Shown: piece by piece, positions 48,979-60,902 of the stretch | Numbering within the stretch: position 1 is the first letter of the stretch | Layout: each line of letters opens with the position of its first letter | Assembly (NCBI RefSeq): GCF_008831285.2 | Contig: NC_045145.1 | Span: 11,656,802 to 11,720,801, forward strand | Origin: Nymphaea colorata | Lineage: Eukaryota; Streptophyta; Magnoliopsida; Nymphaeales; Nymphaeaceae | Direction: 5' to 3' | Length of the DNA: 64,000 bases | The notes under the pieces: generated by a model | The model's input: the letters and a program-made list of their open reading frames with translations, nothing else | Databases searched by the model: none | Told to the model about the DNA's origin: nothing | Program-made: the position numbers and the translations under genes

Positions 48979-50473
48979 CTGTTTGTGTAAATGTCAATGA
49001 CTCAGTACAAAAATATAATATAAGGGAAGATACCTGATGCATTATTAGGAAAACATTCACAGACATTTTTATCAGCAAAATGTTGTCAGGAACCTGGTTT
49101 GCATGACACATAATGCAGAAGTCGTTTCGTCTTTTATACAAGAATAAGACTGACTCTGCCACATGCCTCAGTTAAAGTTTATGAACATTTGCTAGGAGTC
49201 TAGGAGGGACAGTATACAAGGAAAATTGCTAGTTCTAGTATGCCTAAGCAAATATTAGTCAACTCAAAGGCAACCATATTGAGAAATCTATACCATTATT
49301 CTCTCAGATGAAGCACGGGAAATGCATAAACTGCAGAATTCAATTAGACATTCAGAATGTTGTGCCACACATTACTTTACCCTGATATGCTTTCAAAACA
49401 GCACAAATTTGTATTAAGCTAAGAACAAAAAAACATGAAAAGCTTTAGATATGCAAGCGACAATAAAGAGGAGCATTACCATTATGACTAGAAAATCTAT
49501 TGGACTAATTAAACAAAACAGAATAAGTCTACCATTACATATTAATGCAGTAGTGCAGTAACAGTTGCTGCTCTCTCTCCATAAAGTATATTACACATTA
49601 AGTATTATTACAAATATTATATATAGGTTTTAAATGGTGAGATTTTTTTTCAGGTATTAAATATAGGTTTAGAGGGGTTTTATTGACTGATCCATCTTTG
49701 ATGTATAAAGTGGATTCTTTAAAAAAAAAAGTTTTTTGTCACAATGACACTAAGTCACATGACACATGGACACCTCAAAGAGGGAGAAATACCTGTGCCG
49801 ACTCAACCCGACACAATTACAGGTACAGTGGAGCATGAGACAAGCTCAGGTGTAGCGAGCATCGGGTGCAGTCCATGAACCCAAGGCCCAATCTCTCCTT
49901 TTTCAAACATGGTCAAAATTGACCATGTCTACAACCATCCAAAATTTGGGCTTGTTTTTAACTACAGTGTATACTGTATACATAGTTAGTATATACAACA
50001 GGGTAAGGCTTTCAGCTCCCAACCAAGGTCACTGACTGGAGCTTTCTGAGTGCATCTTCAACCCACCAACCAACCCTTGTCATCCTCTAACAGTGGGCGA
50101 CCATCTCCAGTGAGGAAAGAATTTTCTCCAGCAAGGCATCAACATTATTTGATGATGTCCCGTCTGTGTTTCTCTGGCAAACAAAATCAGAGAATGGTGG
50201 ACTTATTTTTTCTTCTCAGACAAGTCCTGGTCTCTCTCCCTCTCTCTCTCCTCTACCCTGCCTATTATCTCATGAATGCACAGTTATGTTTCTCTGGCTT
50301 CGTTTTTTTCTATTACCCTCTTCATCTACATGTTTTGACTCTGATTACACTTTTCTAGTTGTTGCATCAGTGTGCATACGTTCCAATTATTTACTTTTCG
50401 CCTTGTGTATTCTACTGTCTATGCTACCATATTTACAATTATATATATATATATATCAAAACACATAACATAT
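48979..50473. other. anonymous DNA upstream of the exon-like segment
   Basis: AT-rich. A stretch at about 49,735-49,880 carries ACAC/GTGCCGACTC words like those at hAT ends, but no paired end was found. The ORFs at 50,050-50,468 look like translated pyrimidine-rich DNA. Confidence 0.35.
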
Positions 50474-51310
50474 ATAAACCACAGTGTCTCGTGATGAAAG
50501 GGATATGTTACATACTCTGTTGGTTTGGGTAAACCCCATCTCTCTTGGCCCTTGTCACAGCCTGTGTATCTTCCTCATCATGCAAGACAATGGCTAAGGG
50601 GGACAGCCCAGCTCCTCCTTCCACTGTTGTGCAGCTGTTCATTCAACTGACGGCTCACAGCCATGTAGTGGTCCCCAATACAGGTTCGTTTTTTTCCCTA
50701 ACACCATCAATACTAATGGGTCCAGTCAGTGTTTGGTATCTGCCATTGAGTAGAACAACAATCGGCATGCACAAGCATAGTTGGCCTTAGCCTTGGGTCT
50801 GATGCATCCAACTGTTGCTGCCTTGCCAGTGATCAAGAAGCCATTTCGAAAAAAAAAAAAAAAATGAAAGAGAGGGTTTGGGAGAAAGGAGTTCTGGAGG
50901 AAAGAGATAATGTCTATCCTGCCCAATGGCAATGACCCAAGGCAACCGGGCCTGTTCGTGTGGACGGTGATCATCATGCTGATGCACAGACAGGCCCGGT
51001 TGCCTTGGGTCACTGCCATTGGGCAGACTGGCTGGTTATTCCATACTTGCTGGGGTCTCACAAAAAGGTAGATGCAAAGAACAAATAAAAATTTTATGGT
51101 GCTAGGGAAGAAACAAACCTATGTTGGGGTCCACCGCATGGCTGTTGGTCGTTGTTGAATGAACAGCTGCATCTACAACAGTGGAAGGAGGAGCTGGGCT
51201 TCTCCCCTCAGCCATCATCTCGTCAGACAAGGGCTGAGAAAGACCAGGTTTACCCAAACTGGCAGAGTATGTAACGTGTCCCTCTCATCACAGGACACTA
51301 TGGTTTATAT
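50474..51310. repeat. nested inverted repeat made from copia LTR sequence
   Basis: Outer arms: about 50,474-50,720 and the reverse complement of about 51,075-51,310. Shared words include GAGTATGTAAC, CCCAGCTCCTCCTTCCACTG and CAGCTGTTCATTCAAC. Inner arms: 50,921-50,955 and 50,990-51,024, 35 bp with one mismatch, around a 34-nt spacer. The right outer arm belongs to the block B copia LTR. The left arm is an inverted partial copy. Confidence 0.8.
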
Positions 51311-51378
51311 ATCTCTAATCGCTCATTTTTATCGATAGATGACTATTATGGTGGATCTGGATCCAACACAACCCAACA
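51080..51378 (-). repeat. copia 3' LTR, block B
   Basis: On the minus strand it starts TGTTGGGTTGTG at 51,378, immediately after the purine tract GTGGGAGAT (51,379-51,387), as expected for a copia 3' LTR. Its far end is not sharply defined because of the inverted repeat. Confidence 0.7.
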
Positions 51379-52069
51379 ATCTCCCACTAGTCCTGATCGA
51401 TATGAGTGTGTAAATACTTTATGAATGGATTGGCCTTGAGATCCATTTTATGCTCTTTAAGTCATTGTTTTACATTCCTCAAACAACAAAATAATGAAAA
51501 AATATATAAAATAGACAATTAAACTTTATAAGAATCAACAAACTGTATGTAATCACTATATTACATATGGTGCGTTTATATTGAATTAAATAATCTCATC
51601 CTTGTTACATGTTTAGAACATAATCCAGACAACACTAGCACTTTAGTAAGAGGATCTGCCACTATATCTTTAGTATTGTTTTACTGAATCCACACTAAAT
51701 GATTTTTGTCTTGTCTTTAACAATAAAGTACTTTAATTCTATATGATTATATAAGGTTGCATTTTTGTTGTTATTAAAGAAAGACACCACAGCTTCACTG
51801 TCACAGTAACTTTAAGTGGACTTTCAATAGATTCCATTACCCTAAGCTATGAAATGAAATTCTTCATCTATATTGTTTGCAATGTAGTCTAATATAATGC
51901 AAACTCTGCTTCCATTATATGAACAACAATAACAATTTGCTTCTTGCTACTCCATGAAATGACACTCTAGTTACAAAGAAGATATATTCTGTAGTAGATT
52001 TCTTTCTATCAAGACATCCTCCTAACTCAGCACCTGAGAAGCCAACTACTTCAAGATGGTCCAACTGGC
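51379..52069 (-). pseudogene. copia RNase H remnant, block B
   Basis: Minus-strand pieces include GAELGGCLDRKKSTTEYIFF (copia RNase H) at about 51,985-52,045, and KDIVADPLTKVL (the conserved C-terminal motif) at about 51,630-51,680. Stops and frameshifts are present. It is colinear with 9,271-9,925. It is interrupted at about 52,070 by an insertion and resumes at about 56,195. Confidence 0.8.
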
Positions 52070-55000
52070 GATATGTTATGTCACATGGATGTGGGTACAG
52101 TACGGGTATGACAATTTTGTAAATTATGGGTATGCGGGTACGACAAATTTTTAAATTCTCAAAAATGATAAATTGAAAAAAAAACATTAATAGTTCATAA
52201 CTGTAATCCCATAAAAAAATAATAAAAAATGCAAAACAAAAAAAAAATACAATGAACAGAAAACTCAAAGAATAAAACAATAAGCAATCAGCTGTTACAG
52301 AAAAGTGAGAAAACCAATAGGCTTGCTGTAACGCTCGTTATGTTTTTGGGCAGGTCGGGTCGGATCGGGACCCAGACCCGGACCCGCAGCTTACCCACGT
52401 AAGAGCCCGACGAGGGCTGTTCTCCCTCGTCCTCCTCTCGCTCTCCCCCTTCGTTGCCTCTCTTGCTGCTAAGGAGCTCCACGCGGAGAAGAAGTGGGCG
52501 GACGGTGTGGTAGTGGTGGTGGCTGGACTGACGGCGGCGACTGCGGCGGCGCTTGGGTAAACACTCTCTCTCTCGTGCTATTTCCCTTATCCGCCACCCC
52601 CACGCTCTCTTGCCTTCTCTGCCGCACGTTCCCTCTTTCTCTTTCTCGCTACTCTCTTTTCCCTTTTCCGTTAGCTCCCTCCCGTATGGTCCCTCTCCTC
52701 ACTCACCCTCACCCTCACGTTTTCTTCCCCCTACTCACGCACTCTCACCCTCACTGCCGTTTTCCCCTTTTTGTGGTCCGAACCCTCTCTCTCTGTTTCC
52801 CAATTCTGTCAGCGCCTCTCCCTGCCCACACGCTCCCTACGTGAGCTCTCTCTCCCCATTTTTCTATTTGTTTTCCCCCTTTTCCCCAACCGAGCACTCT
52901 TCCTCATTGATTTCATCACTGTTTGATAGGATTCCAGCTTGGGGAACGTGTTCTTCCCCTCATAACAGCGATTAGGTGGTGTTGATGGTGGCGACTTGGC
53001 ACGATTTTTGCCGTTTGGGGATCGATTGAATGCTTGAGGTGGCTGCCGGAAGGATTGCAGCAGTCTAGACTCTTGATTTGGGGTGAGCAAGGCGTAATTG
53101 AGCCTATTTCTTGTATATTTTCCTTTGGAACGCGTATAATTATTGTTAAAGCATGCTAGAAGGTAGAATTGATGTTTTGGAATGCATGTTAGCGACTTTG
53201 CTTTTTGGGGAAAGTGTAGGATTATGTTGGAGAAGCGTTGATTCATGTATTTATTGATCTCTTAGGCTCAAGGTGTTGATTTTTGAAGTAATAGGGAAGC
53301 ATGGTAGGGATTGTGATGTTGTAGGGAAGATTTAGAACCATCCTTTTGAGCACGTGGCTCACGCTTTTGCGAGCGGCCGTATCTTGGAGTTATTTGGGGA
53401 AAGTGTACCTAAGTTGGATGTGACAATGGGGTTGACGCCTAGACTACAGAAAGCATTTAAGAATGTGTTAAGGATGGACTGAGCGAAGCATTGAGTTTTA
53501 GGGTCTCGTGGTAACGTCAAGAAGTTAGGAGGAGGCCTATTGGAGGGCTTGTAGGTCGACACTACCCATCGACACCCTCTTGAGGCGATGATATGTGCCT
53601 CAATGATTTTGTTTTAGCTTGGTTTGGATTGATAAGCTAATTAGTAGAGATCTTACCTTTTTCCTTGTCTGCAGGTACACCGGGCACGTCCCGTCGACCT
53701 TGAGCGACCATATTCGAAGCTCGAGACATTTTGGAGAATTTTCTGGATGCGTGACTAGTATGGCAGCATTCCAGGCAAATCCTTGCCTAGGGCAATGTGT
53801 GAATGTGTGTTCCTAGGATCATGGGATCCTAGGATTGTGATTGATTGATTGATTGTTTGGTGAATGAATGTGTGTGTGCATGCAAATGGTTTGATATCTG
53901 ATATGATGTGTTTTGAAAAGCTATTACAAGTCTGTTTTGAAATATCATGCATTTGCATGTGCATGCTAGAATTGATAACTGTTTAGGACAAATGAGGTGG
54001 GGTATCGAATCGAGTGTCTCCTCGACCCCAATTGTGCATTATAAAGCATCCTAAAATGATAACTGCATAGGACAGCTACGAGCCCATCACAGATCGAGAC
54101 TACTCTCTGTGGTTTGGCTAAGTTTTTCAAAGATGTGATTATTGTAATAATGAATGTGAATGTTGTGTTTGTTGAATACACATTGCCGCGGGCAATGATG
54201 CAAATGATTGAACAGAAGGTAGTTGTACCCATATTGTTGAGACAGCTAGCCAAAACTGTTGTTGTTATGTGTAGCCCTCGTGTGGAGGCAATTGGAGGTG
54301 TGAGTCCACTCGTGAAGTGAACCAACCTCATGAGCTAGCCAGTTATTTGTGTTTGTGCAAGTATAATTGTAAGAATGAAAGAATAAGAGATGAGAGGCCA
54401 GTGGGATGTGGCTATGTGTTTGGGAGTTGTCCCGCCTTCGCCACTGGTCTCGCCTGTTCGGAGCGCAGACGGTGCAAGGCCCCAGGGTACTGTTGTGTGA
54501 TGTGCTTGGAGCATAGACTCCCACATTCCCAACCTGGGTGTCCTAGGGAAGACTGAGTATCTCTCCTTGGAATTCATACATCCATGGATGAGTGTTCTAC
54601 CGATGCAGCGGATGAACGGATCTATACTGTTCTGGGCCACCATAGGGGTTGTCTCTCGGCTGTAGGCCGCCCGCGGTGTGCACGTGCCTGTGTTTGCACC
54701 TACAGGAACTGTCAATTCACTGAAGTTAATGAAAATGAAAGCATAGAAATGAAATGTATGTGAATGATGTGAGTATGAATGAAGTGTGAATGAGAACGAT
54801 GCGTTATTTCTGAATTGCATGTGGTTATTGAATGTGGTATTGCGGCCTTTGTGTGTGGCCTTTGCATGTTGTGGTATAGGTGAGGGCTCCTTGATAAGTT
54901 ATGTGACTGTGTGCCCTACCACAACATGATAGTAAATTGTTTCATAGTTAAAGTAAATGAGAAAATGCGATTGTGAATGAAATGATATGTTTATTCATGC

Positions 55001-56195
55001 CTTGCATGTGAATTGAAAACATGTTACTGTGGCCATCGAGTGGCCTTTACATGTCGTGGTCTATGTTAGGGGCCTTCTTGGGAAATGATGTGGCTATGCC
55101 ATGATACGACATGATGATAGATTGTTCTGATGTTTGCTCGTATAATTGAGCCCTACCTAAGAGGGTTTGGACTTTTCCTGGCTTGTTGCCATACTGCGAA
55201 GGCTAAGCCTTCAGTTGTTTCCTTTTTCAGGTTTTGGCGGACCCGGGGTAGCAGGTTGAGCAGATGGCTTCACTCACGTCCTACTGGGGAGGTTTTGGGT
55301 CAATTGTAGTGCCGGCGCGGTGCGTCTTGTTTTGGTTTTATTGGTGCCTTATTTTTGTTAGGCATCAATGTTGTGAGTTTGGGCATTTTTGTCATATGTA
55401 CAGATGAACTGAAATTCTTACTTAATGGAAAGCTTGCCAATTGTTTTGCATTGCTTGGCTCATCTCTTTTGAAATTGTTGTGTCGTCGCACTCCAATGCT
55501 TTATGTTAGAAAAAAAAAGAAAAAAAAAGTTGTGGTTGAGGGTCAAAAAGGTTGGGGTGTGACACTTGCGCCTCAGCATGGCTGATCGGCAACATTACTT
55601 TCTTTTGGTTGATGAAGAAAACTGAAAGAAATAGCTGATAGATTCATCAAACTTTTAATCAAAAGTGGCAGAAACCAAACGAAACTAGCAGCCGAAATAG
55701 TTGATAGAAATAAAATGCAACCAAACAAAAGTGGCAGCAATAGATAAACACAAAAAATCAAACAAAATGTCAAAATGTATATAGATTTATAGATTTACAG
55801 TTCAATCTTCAAACAAAAACAACCCCAAATCCAAAAAACAAAAAAGTCCAAATCAAGAAAATAAAACCCTAAGTTGTAGCAGTGAAAAGAAAAAAAAAAA
55901 CCACTTACCTTGCTGCCGCCGGTTGTTGTTGTGCATTGCCGAACGTGGTCGTCGATCACCGGACGTGGCCGTCGGTGGCGAGACGTCCACCAATCATCGC
56001 TCTATTGAAGAGCTCGACCTGTTTCGTAACATAAAAATGATGATTTTTTATAGTTTGGATTGGGCCTAACCCAAACCCCATCCAACTTGTACCCAACACT
56101 CTCGCCATACCCGATTCCCTGTACCCGGTTACTAGAGCAGGCACGTTTGGCAATCCCACGTACCCATGCCACATAGGCGACATGTGAACATATAG
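52070..56195 (-). mobile_element. hAT-related insertion splitting the block B copia
   Basis: Block A is continuous across the point where B is broken (9,925/9,930), so 52,070-56,195 is inserted DNA. Without the solo LTR it is about 0.9 kb. Its right part (55,795-55,985) is the leader exon and intron start of the hAT family seen at 638-1,100, with the same ACTTACCT donor (reverse complement). Its two ends share words such as ATGTGGGTAC / GTACCCATGCCACAT in inverted orientation. No transposase coding is left. An 8-bp target duplication could not be fixed. Confidence 0.6.
52327..55564 (+). mobile_element. solo LTR of a Ty3-gypsy (Tekay/Del-like) element, 3,238 bp
   Basis: It begins TGTAACGCTCG and ends GGTTGGGGTGTGACA, the usual ends of long chromovirus LTRs. 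The 5-bp target duplication CTTGC flanks it (52,322-52,326 and 55,565-55,569). No coding domains are inside. The 116-161-codon ORFs are in GC-rich leader-like DNA. An internal imperfect repeat (GTGGCCTTTRCATG...ACAACATGATA type) occurs at about 54,855 and 55,035. A full element has collapsed by LTR-LTR recombination. Confidence 0.85.
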
Positions 56196-56950
56196 CCTTT
56201 TGTGCCTTGCAAAAATTGCATGGCTCTCTTAATGGCCTTTCAATGTGTCATGCCTACCTACGTTATATTGAAATCTCTCAAACACTACGTTATATTGAAA
56301 TCTCTCAAACACTCTAACACCTAAGGAAATATTAGGCATGGTGCAAGTCTGCACATACTTCAGGCTACCAACTGTTGATGCATAGGGAATGTTACTTGTC
56401 TGTGCCTTTTCGTACTCATCATGCGGACAATCTTTTAGGCTCAGTTCATCCCCTTTAGCTATGGAAGCTGAAGTAGAAAAAAAAATTTTCATCTCATATG
56501 TCTCAAGCACGTTATTAATGTATGTAGTTTGGGAGAGACTTAAAACTCTTTACTTCTGACAACTTTAAATGAGAATTGCACTAGGGAACGTCACGAGCAA
56601 AGTCCTACGCTTTGCGAGTGCTTTGTGCAAAGCCAAAGCGAAGCGAGTGCGCTTTTTGCTGACCATCAACCAATGCCATTAGTGTTGACCATATCACAAA
56701 TTGCAATGAGATATCTAACAGATCTCCTGAGAACATAAGGTGTCTCACTCATATCCTTCATTTCAAAATGAGATGCAAGAAATCATTTGGTTTCTATTAG
56801 CATTTGTATATCATACACAATAAGTCAACTTATGGACTTAAACAAACCTCCCAGCAATGGTATATCAAGTTTTCCAAAGTCATTGTGACTTTTGGGTTTA
56901 CAAAAAACACCATTGATCGATGTATATACTTTAAGGATATTGTGTGAATT
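56195..56950 (-). pseudogene. copia reverse transcriptase remnant, block B
   Basis: Minus-strand pieces in order: FLASHFEMKDMSET at about 56,750-56,800, then DELSLKDCPHDEYEKAQ, and IPYASTVGSLKYVQTCTMPN at about 56,345-56,410. A 31-bp direct duplication (TACGTTATATTGAAATCTCTC) lies at about 56,260-56,310. It continues the element at 51,379-52,069 across the insertion. Confidence 0.82.
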
Positions 56951-57007
56951 ATATACATAGAAAAGTATGATACTTCTATCTCAATATGCTTACAAAAGCA
57001 TGACCTC

Positions 57008-57975
57008 GAGAGGAAGCAATCCACCTTGTATATGCACAAAAGAAGAAATAAACTAGCAGCTGGGCCATTCAATGAATATAGTTGACCAGAAACACAAAAA
57101 CAAACAAGAAAAACAAAAAATAAGTACAAAAACAAAATGTAAACAGAATTTATCAGATACACATGAACACATGATATATTATTCATATATACATACACAT
57201 ATTAGCATAAACATACATAGACTTGGTATGTATTTGTTTGTGACTTTGTGTGTGTGTGTGTGCAAGGAAACACCAAATTTGGCCCACATATATCTACAAG
57301 CTTCTAACAATTGGCGATACACATTTTGCATGATTCAACACAATTTACATACTAGATTATCTGTCTTTGTGAATATTTTATTTTACAGTTCTAAAGGATG
57401 ACTAAAGACCAGTGACAGAAACATGGAACTGCAATGTTAAATCTTATGGAAAACAAAGCTGATGGGCATATTATTTGCAAGTATAGCCAGAAAGTCATTA
57501 AAAGAGGGATTTCAAAGTTGAAGCATCATTTGGCAAGCGCCCAACATGATGTAAGACATTAAGCTGACATTCCTCATAATGCAAGACCTTAGTTCAAAAT
57601 GTATTTGAAGAATTTAGGAAGCATAAAAGGAAGGAGAAAGGCAACTTGAAATTGGAATATGTGGCATATAGTATGGTTTGATGTCAGTAGAAGTCAGTGC
57701 TATTACTAGTGGTAAAAGATAGCAATTTAGTAGGATCAATGGATTAGTTTGTTAGTTAAGAAGCACAGATTACTACAGACATAGTACACTCAAAATAGAA
57801 GGAAAGAAAGATGTATGTCATGTGATGGGCAATTTTTTGCAAATTTTTTTCCTTTGAACCTTTGTTATTATGGCCCTATGTTACAGGATGTGGGATACAC
57901 CAAACAGTGAAAGAGTTTAGAAAGTTCATGGGTTAAGACTGCTTGGTAATTGGATCAAAAATAGCTAAAGGAAGT
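57008..57975 (+). pseudogene. hAT transposase fragment, block B
   Basis: Homologous to 12,690-13,740. It reads QKVIKRGISKLKHHLASAQH with the second BED Cys replaced by Ser. Part of the DUF659-type stretch is deleted relative to block A. A (TG)n tract lies at 57,247-57,262. Confidence 0.65.
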
Positions 57976-57984
57976 TGCCTAATT

Positions 57985-58477
57985 TTTCTCCTTTTTTTGT
58001 TTTTCCTTTTTAGCATTCATATCATCATGGATCCAAACTTAAAGTTAAATTATATTATTTATCACCATTTCTATCATCATTAAAAAAATCATTTTTATCA
58101 TTTTATCTAATTTATTTATGTCTTCCTATTAGTTTCTAATTTATTTTCTTCTTCTTTAATTTTTAGATTTTTTTTTTTATTTCCTAAAATATGCCAAAGA
58201 AATTGGCCCAGATAGGTGAATTCATCGTCCGCAATGCACCTAATTTTGTTGTTGCTAGAAAGTTGGAGAATGGTGAGTTCTTTGATTGTCAACATTTATC
58301 GAAAGACCCAATTGATAAAAAAAAAATCAAAGATATAGACAAAATGAACCAGGATATGACACTCCCAACACCAATACTAAGGATCACCTTAAGTCAAGTG
58401 CAGCACTTTTGAGAAAAGCTTGGGTGCGTGTCCGACAATATAATATAAATATATATATTATAATATATACTTATATG

Positions 58478-58513
<36 letters not shown>

Positions 58514-59127
58514 AAAAGTAAAGAGAAAGCCTCATTTTGTAATAAAAGAGAACTTCAAGAGTGAGAAGATAGAAAGATTAAACCCCAAAAAAAGTAAATG
58601 AGTCTCTCTTTTTAAGGACTCTCATACCCAAGCAGCACCATACCTATGCCACGTTTGTGTCCATGAATAATAAGGATCACCATGTACAAGAGAGATTCAT
58701 GACAGAATCTTTCTACTATTTTTTCTTTTTTTGGTAGCAGATCTCAATCTAGACCAATCAACAGAACTAAAACTGATATACAGGCTGAAAAAGAGAAGAA
58801 TGTAGGGAATGACAGACTGTTTCGATTCAATGAAACATAATTGACAACAGGTTGAAAAGTTTGGAACTGACTTCCATTAAGAAAAGTTAAAGATTTGTAA
58901 CTGAACAAATTATAAATCTGTTGAGAAACCAATGGAAGCAAGACAATCTTGAAAAGTGACCAATCAACAGAAATAGAAACCAAATGATTAAAGGTCTACA
59001 GAATAAAAAACAGATCTTCATACAAACTGAACTGCACAAGTATACAATGTAAAATACATTGAATGGTTCTGGACCAAATCCATCACATCTGATCCAGGAC
59101 ATCATAACAGCATCTTACTTTTTTTCT

Positions 59128-59160
<33 letters not shown>

Positions 59161-59285
59161 TACAGAATTTTTCCTCCTATTGTGAGTTTGACCTTGATCA
59201 AGTAGAGTAGTCTCAGCCCTCTATCTCTCCTTTGTATGTACAGAAGGCTTCTCCCCTCCTTTGGAGACGTTACTGCTTGGCATTT
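57985..59285. other. sequence present only in block B
   Basis: Block A passes from GAAGTTGCCTA to CTCATATTAGAAAGG without this 1.3 kb, so it is probably an insertion. It holds a T-rich start, a 73-codon ORF (58,191-58,412, MPKKLAQIGEFIVRNAPNFV and on) that I do not recognise, (TA)n(TG)n at 58,440-58,513, and (GA)n at 59,130-59,158. I could not define its ends. Confidence 0.45.
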
Positions 59286-59289
59286 TACT

Positions 59290-60410
59290 CATACTATAAA
59301 GGTTTTTCTTTTGTTTCAATGTGCACACACTTTTATGGTATTACATTGTGGTGAGCTAAGTGCAAGCTCTTATAGGCTGTGTTTAGTGCAAGCTCTTACA
59401 TGCTGTGTTTTCTATGTAAACAAATCTTGATTAGTGTCTTGCAAGTGCTTTCTTTTGTTGTAGTTTCACAGTTTCATCATCAAAACCTTGTGCTCACACC
59501 AACATTTCTGTCTTGACAAACTTTTGGTTTCGAATTTTGATGTTAAAAGTGCTAAGCATGGCCTAGGAGATGGCTTGAGCCTAGGTGAAGTACGTAGTAT
59601 GAAACTAATAAAATGCAACAGAAAATATTAAATTTAACAAGAAAATTGAAGCATTTTGTGTTGAAAAAAATCACCAATCAATGAATGACATGACAAAACA
59701 ACTACATGGCGTGGTAACTCAATAAGTAATGTCCTTTACATTAATGCTCATATTGTTTCTTCATATGCATTTTCTGACCTTCCTCATTCCATAAAGCTTC
59801 AAATTGCTTAATAGAAAAGAGGGCATACAAATCTTAAATTTATTCATCACAGCTTCTTTTTTTAACTGAAACATATAAGAACATTATGAATACTGCTTTG
59901 CAACGAACATATCTTAATAATATTCTTTTTTCTATCAATAAGCTTTTGAAATATGAGCCATTGATTTCTTGAGTCCTAAAAAGTTATATCTAGGCAAGAA
60001 AAACAGTGCCTAATTAGGATATCTGCTATCACTAAATGAGTAATAAAATAACATGTTAATAAGTGCATACAACCATATTTTACAAGCAAAAGAAAATGTA
60101 TATTTCTACATCTCAATGGGTCTGGACCTATGAAACATAAATTATCAATAGTAACTCTTGTCCCTTTGAAACATAAAGAACAAAACACACGGTAGAAACC
60201 AGTGAAAGAAAAGAATAAAGGAAAGGCCAAAAAAGAAAAAAATAATGCCAAAAAAAGAAAAGATAAGGACAAAAAAAACAAAATGTAGCAAAAGTAGGAG
60301 AAGAGCCATGCTCAAAAAAACTGAAGAGAAAGAAAAATGGGAACAGAAGAAAAGGAGGAAGAAGAATGGGGAAGTGAGAAAAAAATAAAAGTTTGATTAC
60401 AATGTCAGTA
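59290..60410. repeat. block B repeat unit matching 13,775-14,001 plus 15,040-15,770
   Basis: Colinear with block A and lacking the hAT element: the junction here reads GATGTTAAAAGTGCTAAGC. A 25-bp local duplication (GTGCAAGCTCTTA) occurs at 59,361 and 59,386. No gene. Confidence 0.8.
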
Positions 60411-60479
60411 TGCCACATCGTTCCTTCTTCCAGCTCTCATGCGCATAGGTAGGTAGCAGCAGAGCATGTTCTTTCTTAT

Positions 60480-60694
60480 TGTTGACATATGTTGTAAATG
60501 GGTTACTTGTCCGGGTGTAGATCCGGACCCGATCCAAAGTGTTATCCTGTTATGGCCTTACTTAACCTGTGTAATCCCTAATTTTTGTGTGTGAATGATA
60601 CAATGCACCAGCCCTCCTCACCCGTGGTTTTTTCCCTCGCGTTGAGGGTTTTTCCACATTACATCCTGTTCTTCTCTTTGTTTTTGTTTCTACA
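60480..60694 (+). repeat. copia 5' LTR with primer-binding site
   Basis: It starts TGTTGACATATG and ends TTTCTACA, followed by TGGTATCAAAGCC (60,695-60,707), a primer-binding site for initiator Met tRNA with one change. It is the same LTR family as 35,847-36,078. Confidence 0.88.
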
Positions 60695-60902
60695 TGGTAT
60701 CAAAGCCAACTGAATTTACTGTTCATTTTGGACCAGATCTCACCGTTGTCAAGGTCGCCTGACCCTTCCATGTTTCCGCGAAGATATGTCGTGCAGCGCT
60801 CGAAGGCGCCTGACTCCGCTGCTCTCTATCGCTGGTTCTAGCGCCGCCCGAGCTCCCAGCGTCACTGCCCAACGTCGCTAGCTTCTTCGTCGCCGCCCAG
60901 CA

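Noticed and set aside
52494-54820. ORFs of 116-161 codons
   Set aside because: They lie inside a well-defined solo LTR; Ser/Pro-rich translations of pyrimidine-rich leader DNA.
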